NCBI GenBank assembly: GCA_039796495.1
Contig: JBDKJQ010000006.1
Location: forward strand, 1 to 13,642
Direction of reading: 5' to 3'
DNA: 13,642 nt
DNA from: ARS1285 sp039796495
GTDB lineage: Archaea > Nanobdellota > Nanobdellia > Pacearchaeales > GW2011-AR1
Translations under genes and position numbers: made by a program
Shown: one piece after another, positions 1 to 6,238 of the stretch
Numbering within the stretch: position 1 is the first letter of the stretch
How the letters are laid out: each line of letters begins with the position of its first letter
The notes under the pieces: generated by a model
The model's database searches: none
Told to the model about the DNA's origin: nothing
The model's input: only the letters and a program-made list of their open reading frames with translations

Positions 1-77
1 GTGTCATTGAAACTGTTTTCTTCTGCCATCAATGTACGTCCAGTTCGTTTCACAAGCTTTGATTTTATTCTTCCCAT
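1..77 (-). CDS. rps17e: Ribosomal protein S17e (partial, N-terminal 25 residues)
   Basis: The complement reads ATG at 77-75 and then MGRIKSKLVKRTGRTLMAEE, which I recognise as the start of ribosomal protein S17e. This is a small-subunit protein found in archaea and eukaryotes but not in bacteria. Twenty-five codons are present and the gene runs off the left edge. The opening Met-Gly-Arg-Ile and the Lys-Arg-Thr-Gly segment are the family's hallmark. A TATA box at 99-107 is centred 26 bases upstream of the ATG, so the mRNA is probably leaderless. The gene is important mainly because it marks the window as archaeal. Only the N-terminus can be judged, but the match there is strong. Confidence 0.88.
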   Translation of the reverse strand, partial: MGRIKSKLVKRTGRTLMAEENSFND

Positions 78-98
78 GGATGAGTATGCGAGAGAGGG

Positions 99-107
99 TT
101 TTTAAAA
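99..107 (-). promoter_or_regulatory. TATA box of rps17e
   Basis: TTTTTAAAA on the plus strand, centred 26 bases upstream of the S17e ATG. This is the spacing of an archaeal TATA box for a leaderless transcript. Confidence 0.6.
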
Positions 108-147
108 GTTATTATGCAACATCTTTTCAATTTAAAAGATTATGTGT

Positions 148-168
148 GGGTAAAAATACAGATTACCC
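148..168 (-). terminator. Stem-loop across the stop codon of the winged-helix gene
   Basis: GGGTAA (148-153) and TTACCC (163-168) form a perfect 6-bp inverted repeat with a 9-base loop. The minus-strand stop codon (163-165) lies in the stem. It could help end transcription or protect the 3' end, but there is no long U-run behind it, so the role is a guess. Confidence 0.3.
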
Positions 169-1152
169 GATCTTCTTCACTTTGAGTATAGCAGCATATG
201 TCTTCACATATGCTTCAGCTTTCTTGCTGATCTCACCGGTATGTAATAAAAAAGCCGGCAGAGGAATTTTCTGAGATTCAGACAATAGATATTTCAAATC
301 GTCTTCAGAAATGCTTTTCTTGTCTTTTGCCTGAGTATAAAAATGCAACGTCCCTAGCTGGGATTCTATTGCAACAACACAGGTAAATTCCTTGGCCTTC
401 CATTCTTTTTCCTCGACAATGGAAAAATTATTTTTTTCCAAAAATCCGATAGCCTTCAAGGCAAACACTGATTTCGGTTTGACTTTTATCTTTTTTTCTT
501 TTTCCTTGATGACAAGCGGGTTTTCAAAAGTTTGCGGGGTTATTTCTTTTTCAGATGATTTTTTCTTTTCCTGCTGCAAAACTGACTTTATTTCTGTTTT
601 TAATTGAAGAGGCTCGTGCACGACTATTTTTTCTTCACGAGTAATTTCTTGTATTTCAACAACAGGTTCAGTCTCACGCACCTCTATACTTTTTTCTTCT
701 TGAATATACTTTTCTCTGCTGATTGCAATGATCATGGCGCGCGCCTCAAGTTCAGGAATAAATAAGTACCGCCAGTATAATTCATTCTCAACAGACAGCG
801 GAGCAGAAAAATCTTTGATCGAGCGAAGTGCAACGCGTATCGCAGGCGCTTGATCGCTATCTTTCAGAATTTTATTTTTTCTCAATAACAGGAATGCCTC
901 TCCTTCTTTCGGATGCATGTAGTTGTAAAACTGTTCCAATTTTTCTTCCTGCCCTTCAATATAATAGAGCGGCGAGCCGCCAACTTTAAGATTACTTACG
1001 CGTACCCTTTTATTGCCGACAAGCTCAGCTAAAAAAGCCGAGATAAATAATGAACTCATGTTCACCTCTTTTGCGATTTGCACCGGCAAGCTCGGTCCCC
1101 GACGCTGGATGCTAGTGATAATCTTTTGATAGGTCTCCTGAACCTGTATCAT
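163..1152 (-). CDS. Winged-helix DNA-binding protein with possible restriction-nuclease-like C-terminal domain
   Basis: A 329-residue soluble protein with three parts. Residues 1-65 look like a winged helix: a helix-turn-helix around PVQIAKEVNMSSLFISAFL, then a basic wing ending in GGSPLYY. Residues 66-145 form a second conserved-looking block (PAIRVALRSIKDF, then a WRY segment). Residues 146-228 are a charged, low-complexity linker rich in Glu and Lys. Residues 229-329 form a compact alpha/beta domain with an acidic residue and Gly on one strand (ESQLG, 263-267), then QAKDKK (275-280) and SEDDL. That order resembles the D/E...(E/Q)xK core of restriction-endonuclease-like folds such as Mrr, but the match is loose. 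I do not know a name for this protein; it looks like a conserved archaeal hypothetical. Its TATA box at 1173-1181 supports the ATG at 1152. A DNA-associated role is inferred from the helix-turn-helix only. Confidence 0.8.
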   Translation of the reverse strand: MIQVQETYQKIITSIQRRGPSLPVQIAKEVNMSSLFISAFLAELVGNKRVRVSNLKVGGSPLYYIEGQEEKLEQFYNYMHPKEGEAFLLLRKNKILKDSDQAPAIRVALRSIKDFSAPLSVENELYWRYLFIPELEARAMIIAISREKYIQEEKSIEVRETEPVVEIQEITREEKIVVHEPLQLKTEIKSVLQQEKKKSSEKEITPQTFENPLVIKEKEKKIKVKPKSVFALKAIGFLEKNNFSIVEEKEWKAKEFTCVVAIESQLGTLHFYTQAKDKKSISEDDLKYLLSESQKIPLPAFLLHTGEISKKAEAYVKTYAAILKVKKIG

Positions 1153-1172
1153 AACGCTAAGTAGAAAAACTT

Positions 1173-1181
1173 CTTAATAAG
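1173..1181 (-). promoter_or_regulatory. TATA box of the winged-helix gene
   Basis: CTTAATAAG, centred 25 bases upstream of the ATG at 1152. It is weaker than the TTTAAA boxes of the neighbours. Confidence 0.45.
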
Positions 1182-1214
1182 ATTATGTGTTGTGAAAGAA
1201 AAAATATGACTCCC

Positions 1215-1775
1215 TCAGCTTCCCAGCCACAACATTACCAGAATTCCAAGAGTATTCATGATAAAACTGATGAGCGCAAGCAGGTGCAATTTAATTTTCG
1301 TCAATCCTGCCAGCATGCTCACACCAATTTCATCCGGCAATGGCGAGGCAATAATTAATCCAGCACATACATATAAAACATATAATTTTATTCTCGAGAA
1401 AAACCGATGCTTGAGAATGATATGAAATTCCCGTATAAGAGGAGTTTTCTCCAGTCGCTTAAACTCATCCATGAAGGAAAATTTCATAATATTAAAAATA
1501 GTCAGATCAGCAAGCATCGCCCCAACTCCGCCAATAACAGACGCAAGAAATATGTTTTCAGGTTGAACAACAAGAAAAAATCCAATGGCAAACGGCGTTG
1601 AAAAACCAAATGAAAAGAGCAGTCCGGCAATAAAAATTCCTAAGTAACTCAAACCACTCAGTCCAGCAACAAAAGACCGTACAGAAGCATCACTAAAAAT
1701 AACATACGAAACAATTGAAAATAAAACGAGCAAAAATAACTTAGGGTATCGAAATCGAAACAACCTCTTCATCAT
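1215..1775 (-). CDS. DedA/VTT-like integral membrane protein
   Basis: A 186-residue hydrophobic protein with about five membrane segments: near residues 12-28, 42-70, 76-96, 131-145 and 163-184. A glycine-rich stretch GVGAMLADLTIF (83-94) and the motif ASPLPDEIGVSMLAG (143-157) resemble the VTT/DedA/SNARE-associated family, where a Pro-containing re-entrant loop followed by an acidic residue and Gly is conserved. DedA proteins are membrane proteins linked to lipid scrambling or flipping and envelope homeostasis. The exact substrate here cannot be told. The gene opens with two ATG codons (1775 and 1772). The shared TATA box at 1796-1801 is centred 23-26 bases away, so either could be the start. 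It is transcribed divergently from the small gene at 1823. Confidence 0.72.
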   Translation of the reverse strand: MMKRLFRFRYPKLFLLVLFSIVSYVIFSDASVRSFVAGLSGLSYLGIFIAGLLFSFGFSTPFAIGFFLVVQPENIFLASVIGGVGAMLADLTIFNIMKFSFMDEFKRLEKTPLIREFHIILKHRFFSRIKLYVLYVCAGLIIASPLPDEIGVSMLAGLTKIKLHLLALISFIMNTLGILVMLWLGS

Positions 1776-1795
1776 ACTATCAGTAAGACAAATTA

Positions 1796-1801
1796 TTTAA
1801 A
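1796..1801. promoter_or_regulatory. Single palindromic TATA box between two divergent genes
   Basis: TTTAAA, its own reverse complement, lies midway between the divergent start codons. Its centre is about 24.5 bases from the ATG at 1823 (plus) and 23.5-26.5 bases from the ATGs at 1775/1772 (minus). This is right for leaderless initiation both ways. No second TATA box is needed for either gene. Confidence 0.5.
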
Positions 1802-1822
1802 GATTGTTTTTATAATAAGCTG

Positions 1823-2026
1823 ATGCTGGAAAATGCCCTCCAAGGAACAAATGTTGATGCGTATGTTTCTCTGACCAATGCAGAATCATTTATTCTTGAA
1901 ATGCCGATAGATGCTTACGAAAACTTAATAGCTATATCTCAAGAAACAGGACAAACGCCTGAACGAATTCTCTATGAAATGATCAAAGAACAATTAGAAA
2001 AAACGGGCAGTAACCAAAGATTGTAG
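1823..2026 (+). CDS. Small ribbon-helix-helix-like protein
   Basis: A 67-residue protein. The C-terminal two thirds (about residues 22-60) fits a ribbon-helix-helix pattern. A short strand SFILEMP comes first, then a helix starting DAYENLIAISQ, a turn with GQTP, and a second helix ERILYEMIKEQLEK. CopG/Arc-type proteins with this layout are dimeric DNA-binding repressors or antitoxins. No toxin-like gene sits beside it. The first 20 residues are not typical and may be a separate N-terminal arm. The ATG at 1823 is supported by the TTTAAA box centred 24.5 bases upstream. The divergent DedA-like gene shares that promoter and would be a natural target for local regulation, but that is only an inference. 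Confidence 0.62.
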   Translation: MLENALQGTNVDAYVSLTNAESFILEMPIDAYENLIAISQETGQTPERILYEMIKEQLEKTGSNQRL

Positions 2027-2089
2027 GTAGTAGGGGTATATCGATATTTGCACTGAATTTGAGAATAAGTTTTATTAGCAAAAAATAAC

Positions 2090-2097
2090 TTTTTAAA
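2090..2097 (+). promoter_or_regulatory. TATA box of leuS
   Basis: TTTTTAAA, centred about 25 bases upstream of the leuS ATG at 2119, which points to a leaderless transcript. The 92-base gap after the previous gene otherwise holds nothing I recognise. Confidence 0.6.
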
Positions 2098-2118
2098 CTT
2101 CCTTCCTGTCTCTTATCT

Positions 2119-5100
2119 ATGCCAAAACGAAAAAAAGAAAAAACCATTAACTTCCACTCCATTGAAAAAAAATGGCAGGCCCAATGGGAAAAGAAAAAAG
2201 TTTTCCAGACAAGAGAGGATACAAAAAAGAAAAAACAATATGTTCTTGAAATGTTTCCATATCCGTCAGGTTCAGGTCTGCACATGGGACATGCGCTGAA
2301 TTATACGATAGGGGATATTTACGCGCGTTTCAAACGAATGAATAACTTCAATGTTTTGTACCCGATGGGGTATGATGCCTTCGGCCTTCCGGCGGAAAAT
2401 GCCGCCATAAAGGTAAAAGTTCATCCAAAAAAATTCACAGAAACAGCAATTAAAAATTTCATTGCGCAACAAAAAGCATTAGGATTAAGCTATGACTGGA
2501 GCAGAATGATAAAAACCTGCTCTCCCGATTACTATAAATGGAACCAGTATTTCTTTTTGAAGTTCTTGGAAAAAGGATTGGTCTACAGAAAAAAAGCACC
2601 GGTGAATTTTTGCAGTAAGTGCGATACGGTTCTTGCAAATGAACAAGTACATAACGGAAAATGCTGGCGACACACTGATACCGACGTAGAAATAAAACAT
2701 TTGGAACAATGGTTTGTGAAAACAACAGACTATGCTGAAGAATTATTAAACGACATTGAAAAATTACAATGGCCTGAAAGAATTAAAATAATGCAACGAA
2801 ACTGGATCGGAAAAAGTCAGGGAGTTGAGATTATGTTCGAATTAGATAAAAAATATAATTTCGTTTTATTGCACGGCTATACCGGATCACCAGAAAAAAA
2901 CTTCTTTCCATGGCTCAAAGGAGAACTTGAAAAACGCGGACATAGAGTAAGTGTACCTAAACTGCCTAATACAAATAAACCAAATATACCGGAACAGATT
3001 GAGTATATAATCAAACATGAAAAATTCGATGAGAATACAATATTATTAGGCCATAGCCTTGGTAGTGTTATCGCATTAAAAGTTCTAGAAAAATTAAACA
3101 AACCTATAAAAAAATTGATTCTTGCAGCAGGATTAATTGAACCAAACTCTAAAGACAAGCCTTATGTGAATACTTTTGACTGGAAATTTGATGTTGAAAA
3201 AATAAAAAAGAATATAAAGGAAATAGTTATACTAAAAGATACAAATGACAAAGAGATTCGAAAAGACGCTGCTGATAAAATAAAATCTGCAATTGGAGGA
3301 GAGTTAATAGATTTTCAAGCTAATGAAGAACATATCTGCGGAACAGAAGAACCGCAAGTTTTAAGCGCATGTATAGAAAAAATCCCCATATTCACCACAC
3401 GCCCAGATACATTGTACGGTGTGACATTTTTAGTAATGTCTGCGCAGCATCCGCAATTAATGGACTATGTCACGGAAAAACAAAAACACACAGTTGAAAA
3501 TTTTCTCAAAAAAATAAAATCAACAAGTGAGAAAGAATTATTAGAAAAAGAGGGAGTGTTCACCGGCTCATATGCAATCAACCCTATCAACAATGAAAAA
3601 ATCCCGATCTTGGCTGGCAATTTTGTCGTCGCTGATTATGGTTCAGGCATTGTCATGGCAGTGCCTGCACACGATCAAAGGGATTTCGAATTTGCAGAAA
3701 AATATAAAGTTCCAAAAAAACTTGTTATAACACCCGAGGCATATGAATTAAAATTAGAAAGCATGACTCAAGCCTACACCGGTGAAGGCCGCCTCATGAA
3801 CTCAGAAGAATTCGATGGCTGGCACAACAAGGAAGCAATAAACGGCATCACAAAATATCTTGAAGAACAACACAAGGCAAGAAAAATTATTCAGTATAAA
3901 TTGCGCGACTGGCTGGTCAGCAGGCAACGCTATTGGGGAACACCAATTCCCATCGTGTACTGCAAATCCTGCGGCATTGTTCCGCTTCCGGAAAAAAATC
4001 TTCCCGTGCTGTTGCCGGAGAAGGTAACTTTTGGAAAAGGAAATCCTCTTGCAGCAAATAAAAAATTTGTTGAAACTAAATGTCCAAAATGTAAACAGAA
4101 AGCAAAACGGGAAACCGATACCATGGACACTTTTTTTGACTCTAGTTGGTATTTCCTCAGATTTACCGACGCAAAAAATAGCAAGCAGCCATTTGATAAA
4201 GAAAAAGTAAAATACTTCATGCCCGTTGACCAATATATCGGCGGTGCAGAACACGCATGCATGCATCTTATCTACGCACGGTTTTTTACGAAAGCGTTAA
4301 GAGATTTATCCTTTTTAAATTTCAATGAACCATTCACCAAATTATTCAACCAAGGCATGCTCCACGGAGAAGATGGATTTGTCATGTCAAAATCACGAGG
4401 TAATGTTGTTCTGCCAGAGGAAGTATCAAAAAAATACGGTATAGATACTGCACGATTATTTTTAGTAAGCGTCGCAAGTCCTGATAAAGACGTCGCATGG
4501 AGCGAAAAAGGGATTGAAGGAAGTTTTAGATTTGTAAAAAAATTATGTGAATATTTCCAAGCATTTAGACCATCAATAAGTTCAAAAAGAATTGAGAGCA
4601 AAATCAACAAAGCAATAAAGCTCATCACCGAGGATATCCAACAGTTTAGATACAATCTTGCTGTCATAAAAATCAGGGAATTATGTGATGTAATGACTGA
4701 AGAGCAGGTAAATAGAAAAGATGCAGAAAGCTTTTTAAAATTGTTGCATCCGTTTTGCCCGCATATTACTGAAGAATTATGGAGCAGACTGAAAAATAAA
4801 AAACTGATAACACAAGAAAGCTGGCCACAACCAGATGAAACAAAAATCGATGAAAACTTAGAAAAACAGGACAAGATGATGGAAACTGTTGCAATAGATA
4901 TCCTTAACATTATAAGAATCATCAAGGAAAAACAAGGAAAAGAAACAAATAAAATTTACCTGTATGTAATACCGAATGAATATGAGTTGTATAACCGAAC
5001 ACAATTAATGAAAAAGATTGAAAAGGAAATTATTATTTACAAGGTGAACGATCCAACAAAGCATGATCCCGAAAACAAATCATCAAAAGCAAAACCAGGC

Positions 5101-5124
5101 AAGCCAGGGATTTATGTTGAGTGA
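2119..5124 (+). CDS. leuS: Bacterial-type leucyl-tRNA synthetase with an in-frame serine hydrolase domain inserted in CP1
   Basis: Charges tRNA-Leu with leucine in the cytoplasm. Class Ia signatures are all present: HMGH at 55-58, a first zinc-type cluster (Cys165, Cys168, Cys182, His185), a second Cys cluster (615/618/655/658), and VMSKS at 755-759. CP1 editing residues are intact: FTTRPDT (425-431) and the HDQRD segment (518-522) holding the universal editing Asp. Body and domain order follow the bacterial type, but the leucine-specific insertion before MSKS is missing. The C-terminus (from about 920, ending KPGIYVE) looks more like archaeal LeuRS. The protein is 1001 residues against about 860 for the family. 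The surplus is an alpha/beta hydrolase at about 244-420, placed a few residues before the editing Thr-rich motif and described separately. The ATG at 2119 is supported by the TATA box. Confidence 0.97.
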   Translation: MPKRKKEKTINFHSIEKKWQAQWEKKKVFQTREDTKKKKQYVLEMFPYPSGSGLHMGHALNYTIGDIYARFKRMNNFNVLYPMGYDAFGLPAENAAIKVKVHPKKFTETAIKNFIAQQKALGLSYDWSRMIKTCSPDYYKWNQYFFLKFLEKGLVYRKKAPVNFCSKCDTVLANEQVHNGKCWRHTDTDVEIKHLEQWFVKTTDYAEELLNDIEKLQWPERIKIMQRNWIGKSQGVEIMFELDKKYNFVLLHGYTGSPEKNFFPWLKGELEKRGHRVSVPKLPNTNKPNIPEQIEYIIKHEKFDENTILLGHSLGSVIALKVLEKLNKPIKKLILAAGLIEPNSKDKPYVNTFDWKFDVEKIKKNIKEIVILKDTNDKEIRKDAADKIKSAIGGELIDFQANEEHICGTEEPQVLSACIEKIPIFTTRPDTLYGVTFLVMSAQHPQLMDYVTEKQKHTVENFLKKIKSTSEKELLEKEGVFTGSYAINPINNEKIPILAGNFVVADYGSGIVMAVPAHDQRDFEFAEKYKVPKKLVITPEAYELKLESMTQAYTGEGRLMNSEEFDGWHNKEAINGITKYLEEQHKARKIIQYKLRDWLVSRQRYWGTPIPIVYCKSCGIVPLPEKNLPVLLPEKVTFGKGNPLAANKKFVETKCPKCKQKAKRETDTMDTFFDSSWYFLRFTDAKNSKQPFDKEKVKYFMPVDQYIGGAEHACMHLIYARFFTKALRDLSFLNFNEPFTKLFNQGMLHGEDGFVMSKSRGNVVLPEEVSKKYGIDTARLFLVSVASPDKDVAWSEKGIEGSFRFVKKLCEYFQAFRPSISSKRIESKINKAIKLITEDIQQFRYNLAVIKIRELCDVMTEEQVNRKDAESFLKLLHPFCPHITEELWSRLKNKKLITQESWPQPDETKIDENLEKQDKMMETVAIDILNIIRIIKEKQGKETNKIYLYVIPNEYELYNRTQLMKKIEKEIIIYKVNDPTKHDPENKSSKAKPGKPGIYVE
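2848..3378 (+). other. RBBP9/YdeN-type alpha/beta hydrolase domain embedded in LeuRS
   Basis: About 177 codons read straight through from the LeuRS frame and back into it. The domain opens with strand YNFVLLHGYTGSPE (246-259), then a FPWL helix and the VPKLPNTNKPN segment, a pattern I know from the RBBP9/YdeN serine hydrolases. The nucleophile elbow is GHSLG with Ser313. A late ILKDTND segment supplies Asp377 (or Asp374), and the EEHI segment supplies His405, completing a Ser-Asp-His triad in the family's order. Upstream LeuRS ends in KSQGVEIMFEL and downstream resumes at KIPIFTTRPDT, which adjoin each other in ordinary LeuRS. By hand count, G+C is 153 of 480 in 2881-3360 against 177 of 480 in 2341-2820, so the insert is slightly AT-richer. 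Function is inferred: an extra esterase near the editing site. Confidence 0.88.
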
Positions 5125-5148
5125 AAAATAGTTTCTGGTTGAGATATC

Positions 5149-5155
5149 TTTAAAA
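5149..5155 (+). promoter_or_regulatory. TATA box of the chorismate mutase gene
   Basis: TTTAAAA, centred about 26 bases before the ATG at 5178, so the gene has its own leaderless promoter separate from leuS. Confidence 0.55.
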
Positions 5156-5177
5156 ACATCTTCCTTGTCTAAAAAAT

Positions 5178-5775
5178 ATGACAGAACCTTACTGGCAGCT
5201 TGAAAAGGCGAGAACTATTCTCGCATCAACCGAAGATGATATTCTGCAGGCATTACAGGATCGGTCACGTTACAAAATTAATAACGGCATGTATCTTCCA
5301 GCATCTCCTGAAAGTGTTTTTGAGAGGAGTATAAGGACTATAACGCTTCATCCGATACTCAAACAAAAATATCTTGAAATGATTTCAGGATTATGTCCGA
5401 CAGGAGAAGACAAGAGTTCATGGGAATCCGCTGCGCATACCGATCTTTCTGCATTGCAGCATATATCCAAAAGGATAGAGATGGGAACGCACGTTGCACA
5501 AGCCAAATTTTCAGAAGATGAAGACGCCTATAGAAAATTGATACGCAAAGAAGATCGCCAAGGTATCAGAAAAAAACTCCGAGATGAAACCGTAGAAAAA
5601 AAAAGTATTGGAACGGATCTCGCAGAAAGCAAGAACACATCACCTTCCCCCGCAACTAATCGCCGACTTTTACCGCGATACCATTATTCCCCTCACCATC
5701 GACGTAGAAATTGAATATATCATGCAGCAAAAGAGTTCACCGGCATACTCCGAAAATAATCAAAGCCTTTATTAA
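5178..5775 (+). CDS. Eukaryotic-type (AroQ-beta-like) chorismate mutase, frameshifted at an A9 run
   Basis: Chorismate mutase turns chorismate into prephenate for Phe/Tyr synthesis. The protein aligns by eye with the all-helical yeast-type enzyme: LEKARTILASTEDDILQAL at the start and DLSALQHISKRIEMG then HVAQAKF in the middle. Arg12, Arg99 and Lys110 match yeast Arg16, Arg157 and Lys168. As written, the frame leaves the family after Lys142 and ends at 5714 with an unrelated basic tail. Dropping one A from the A9 run at 5596-5604 restores VLERISQKAR and PLTIDVEIEYIM, which match the family's C-terminus, and moves the stop to 5773-5775. Thr173 and Glu177 of the corrected product match yeast Thr242 and Glu246. 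The corrected product is 198 residues. This is either an indel in the assembly, a recent pseudogene, or slippage or frameshifting at the A run; an assembly error seems most likely. Confidence 0.85.
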
Positions 5776-5807
5776 CTGAATGTTCCTAAAAAAAGAAAAG
5801 GTGTGTT

Positions 5808-6194
5808 ATGTTTTCAGTCATTGAAATTTTTGCATTCATATTTATCGCAATATCAATAATAAAGATTGCAATCGTGTTGTACAATCCAAAAATCTGGGTT
5901 GATCGGGTTGTCAAGAAAATCTGGTTTCACGATGTGGGGATGCTGATAGTTTCCTTAGTTCTCTCCGGCATTGTGTTGTATTTCATTCTTGAAGAGCTCA
6001 CGATTGTACAGATATTTGCAGTCATGTTATTCATGAGTCTTTTGCTTGCCGCAGGCATCTCCATGTATTCAAAAGAAATAGTCAAGACTGCAGAACGATT
6101 ATATGAAACTGACTTATTAATCCAAAAATCCCTTCCCTACATAATTATCTGGCTCGTCCTCTTGTTGTGGGGATTGAAGGAATTATTCTTTTAG
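5808..6194 (+). CDS. Four-helix membrane protein of unknown function
   Basis: A 128-residue protein with four likely membrane segments near residues 3-25, 43-61, 65-86 and 110-126. Short polar links carry Lys and Arg (NPKIWVDRVVKKIW, 27-39). I do not recognise a family. The ATG at 5808 is preceded by AAAGGTG at 5797-5803, which fits the archaeal anti-Shine-Dalgarno end of 16S rRNA. Unlike most neighbours it may therefore be translated from a leader, perhaps on a transcript shared with the chorismate mutase gene whose corrected stop lies 32 bases upstream. Confidence 0.7.
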   Translation: MFSVIEIFAFIFIAISIIKIAIVLYNPKIWVDRVVKKIWFHDVGMLIVSLVLSGIVLYFILEELTIVQIFAVMLFMSLLLAAGISMYSKEIVKTAERLYETDLLIQKSLPYIIIWLVLLLWGLKELFF

Positions 6195-6209
6195 AAGTGG
6201 TACAACTAA

Positions 6210-6217
6210 TTTTTAAA
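6210..6217 (+). promoter_or_regulatory. TATA box that decides the start of the next gene
   Basis: TTTTTAAA, centred 25 bases before the ATG at 6239. It favours that ATG over an in-frame GTG at 6167 inside the previous gene. Confidence 0.55.
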
Positions 6218-6238
6218 GCTCAGAGCTATCGTCAAATT

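Noticed and set aside
32..274. Plus-strand open frame across the left end
   Set aside because: It overlaps the S17e start, its promoter and the end of the winged-helix gene on the other strand, and has no family resemblance.
2848..3378. The extra segment in LeuRS as an intein or intron
   Set aside because: There is no Cys/Ser at the N-junction and no His-Asn at the C-junction, and no homing-endonuclease motif. The segment carries hydrolase motifs and stays in frame, so it is a domain insertion.
5605..5714. The basic tail ending in SPHHRRRN as a real C-terminus of the chorismate mutase
   Set aside because: It matches nothing in the family, whereas the frame shifted by one base gives the expected catalytic C-terminus.
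6167..6238. GTG at 6167 as the start of the nuclease-like gene
   Set aside because: It lies inside the preceding membrane protein gene, and a TATA box is placed exactly for the ATG at 6239.
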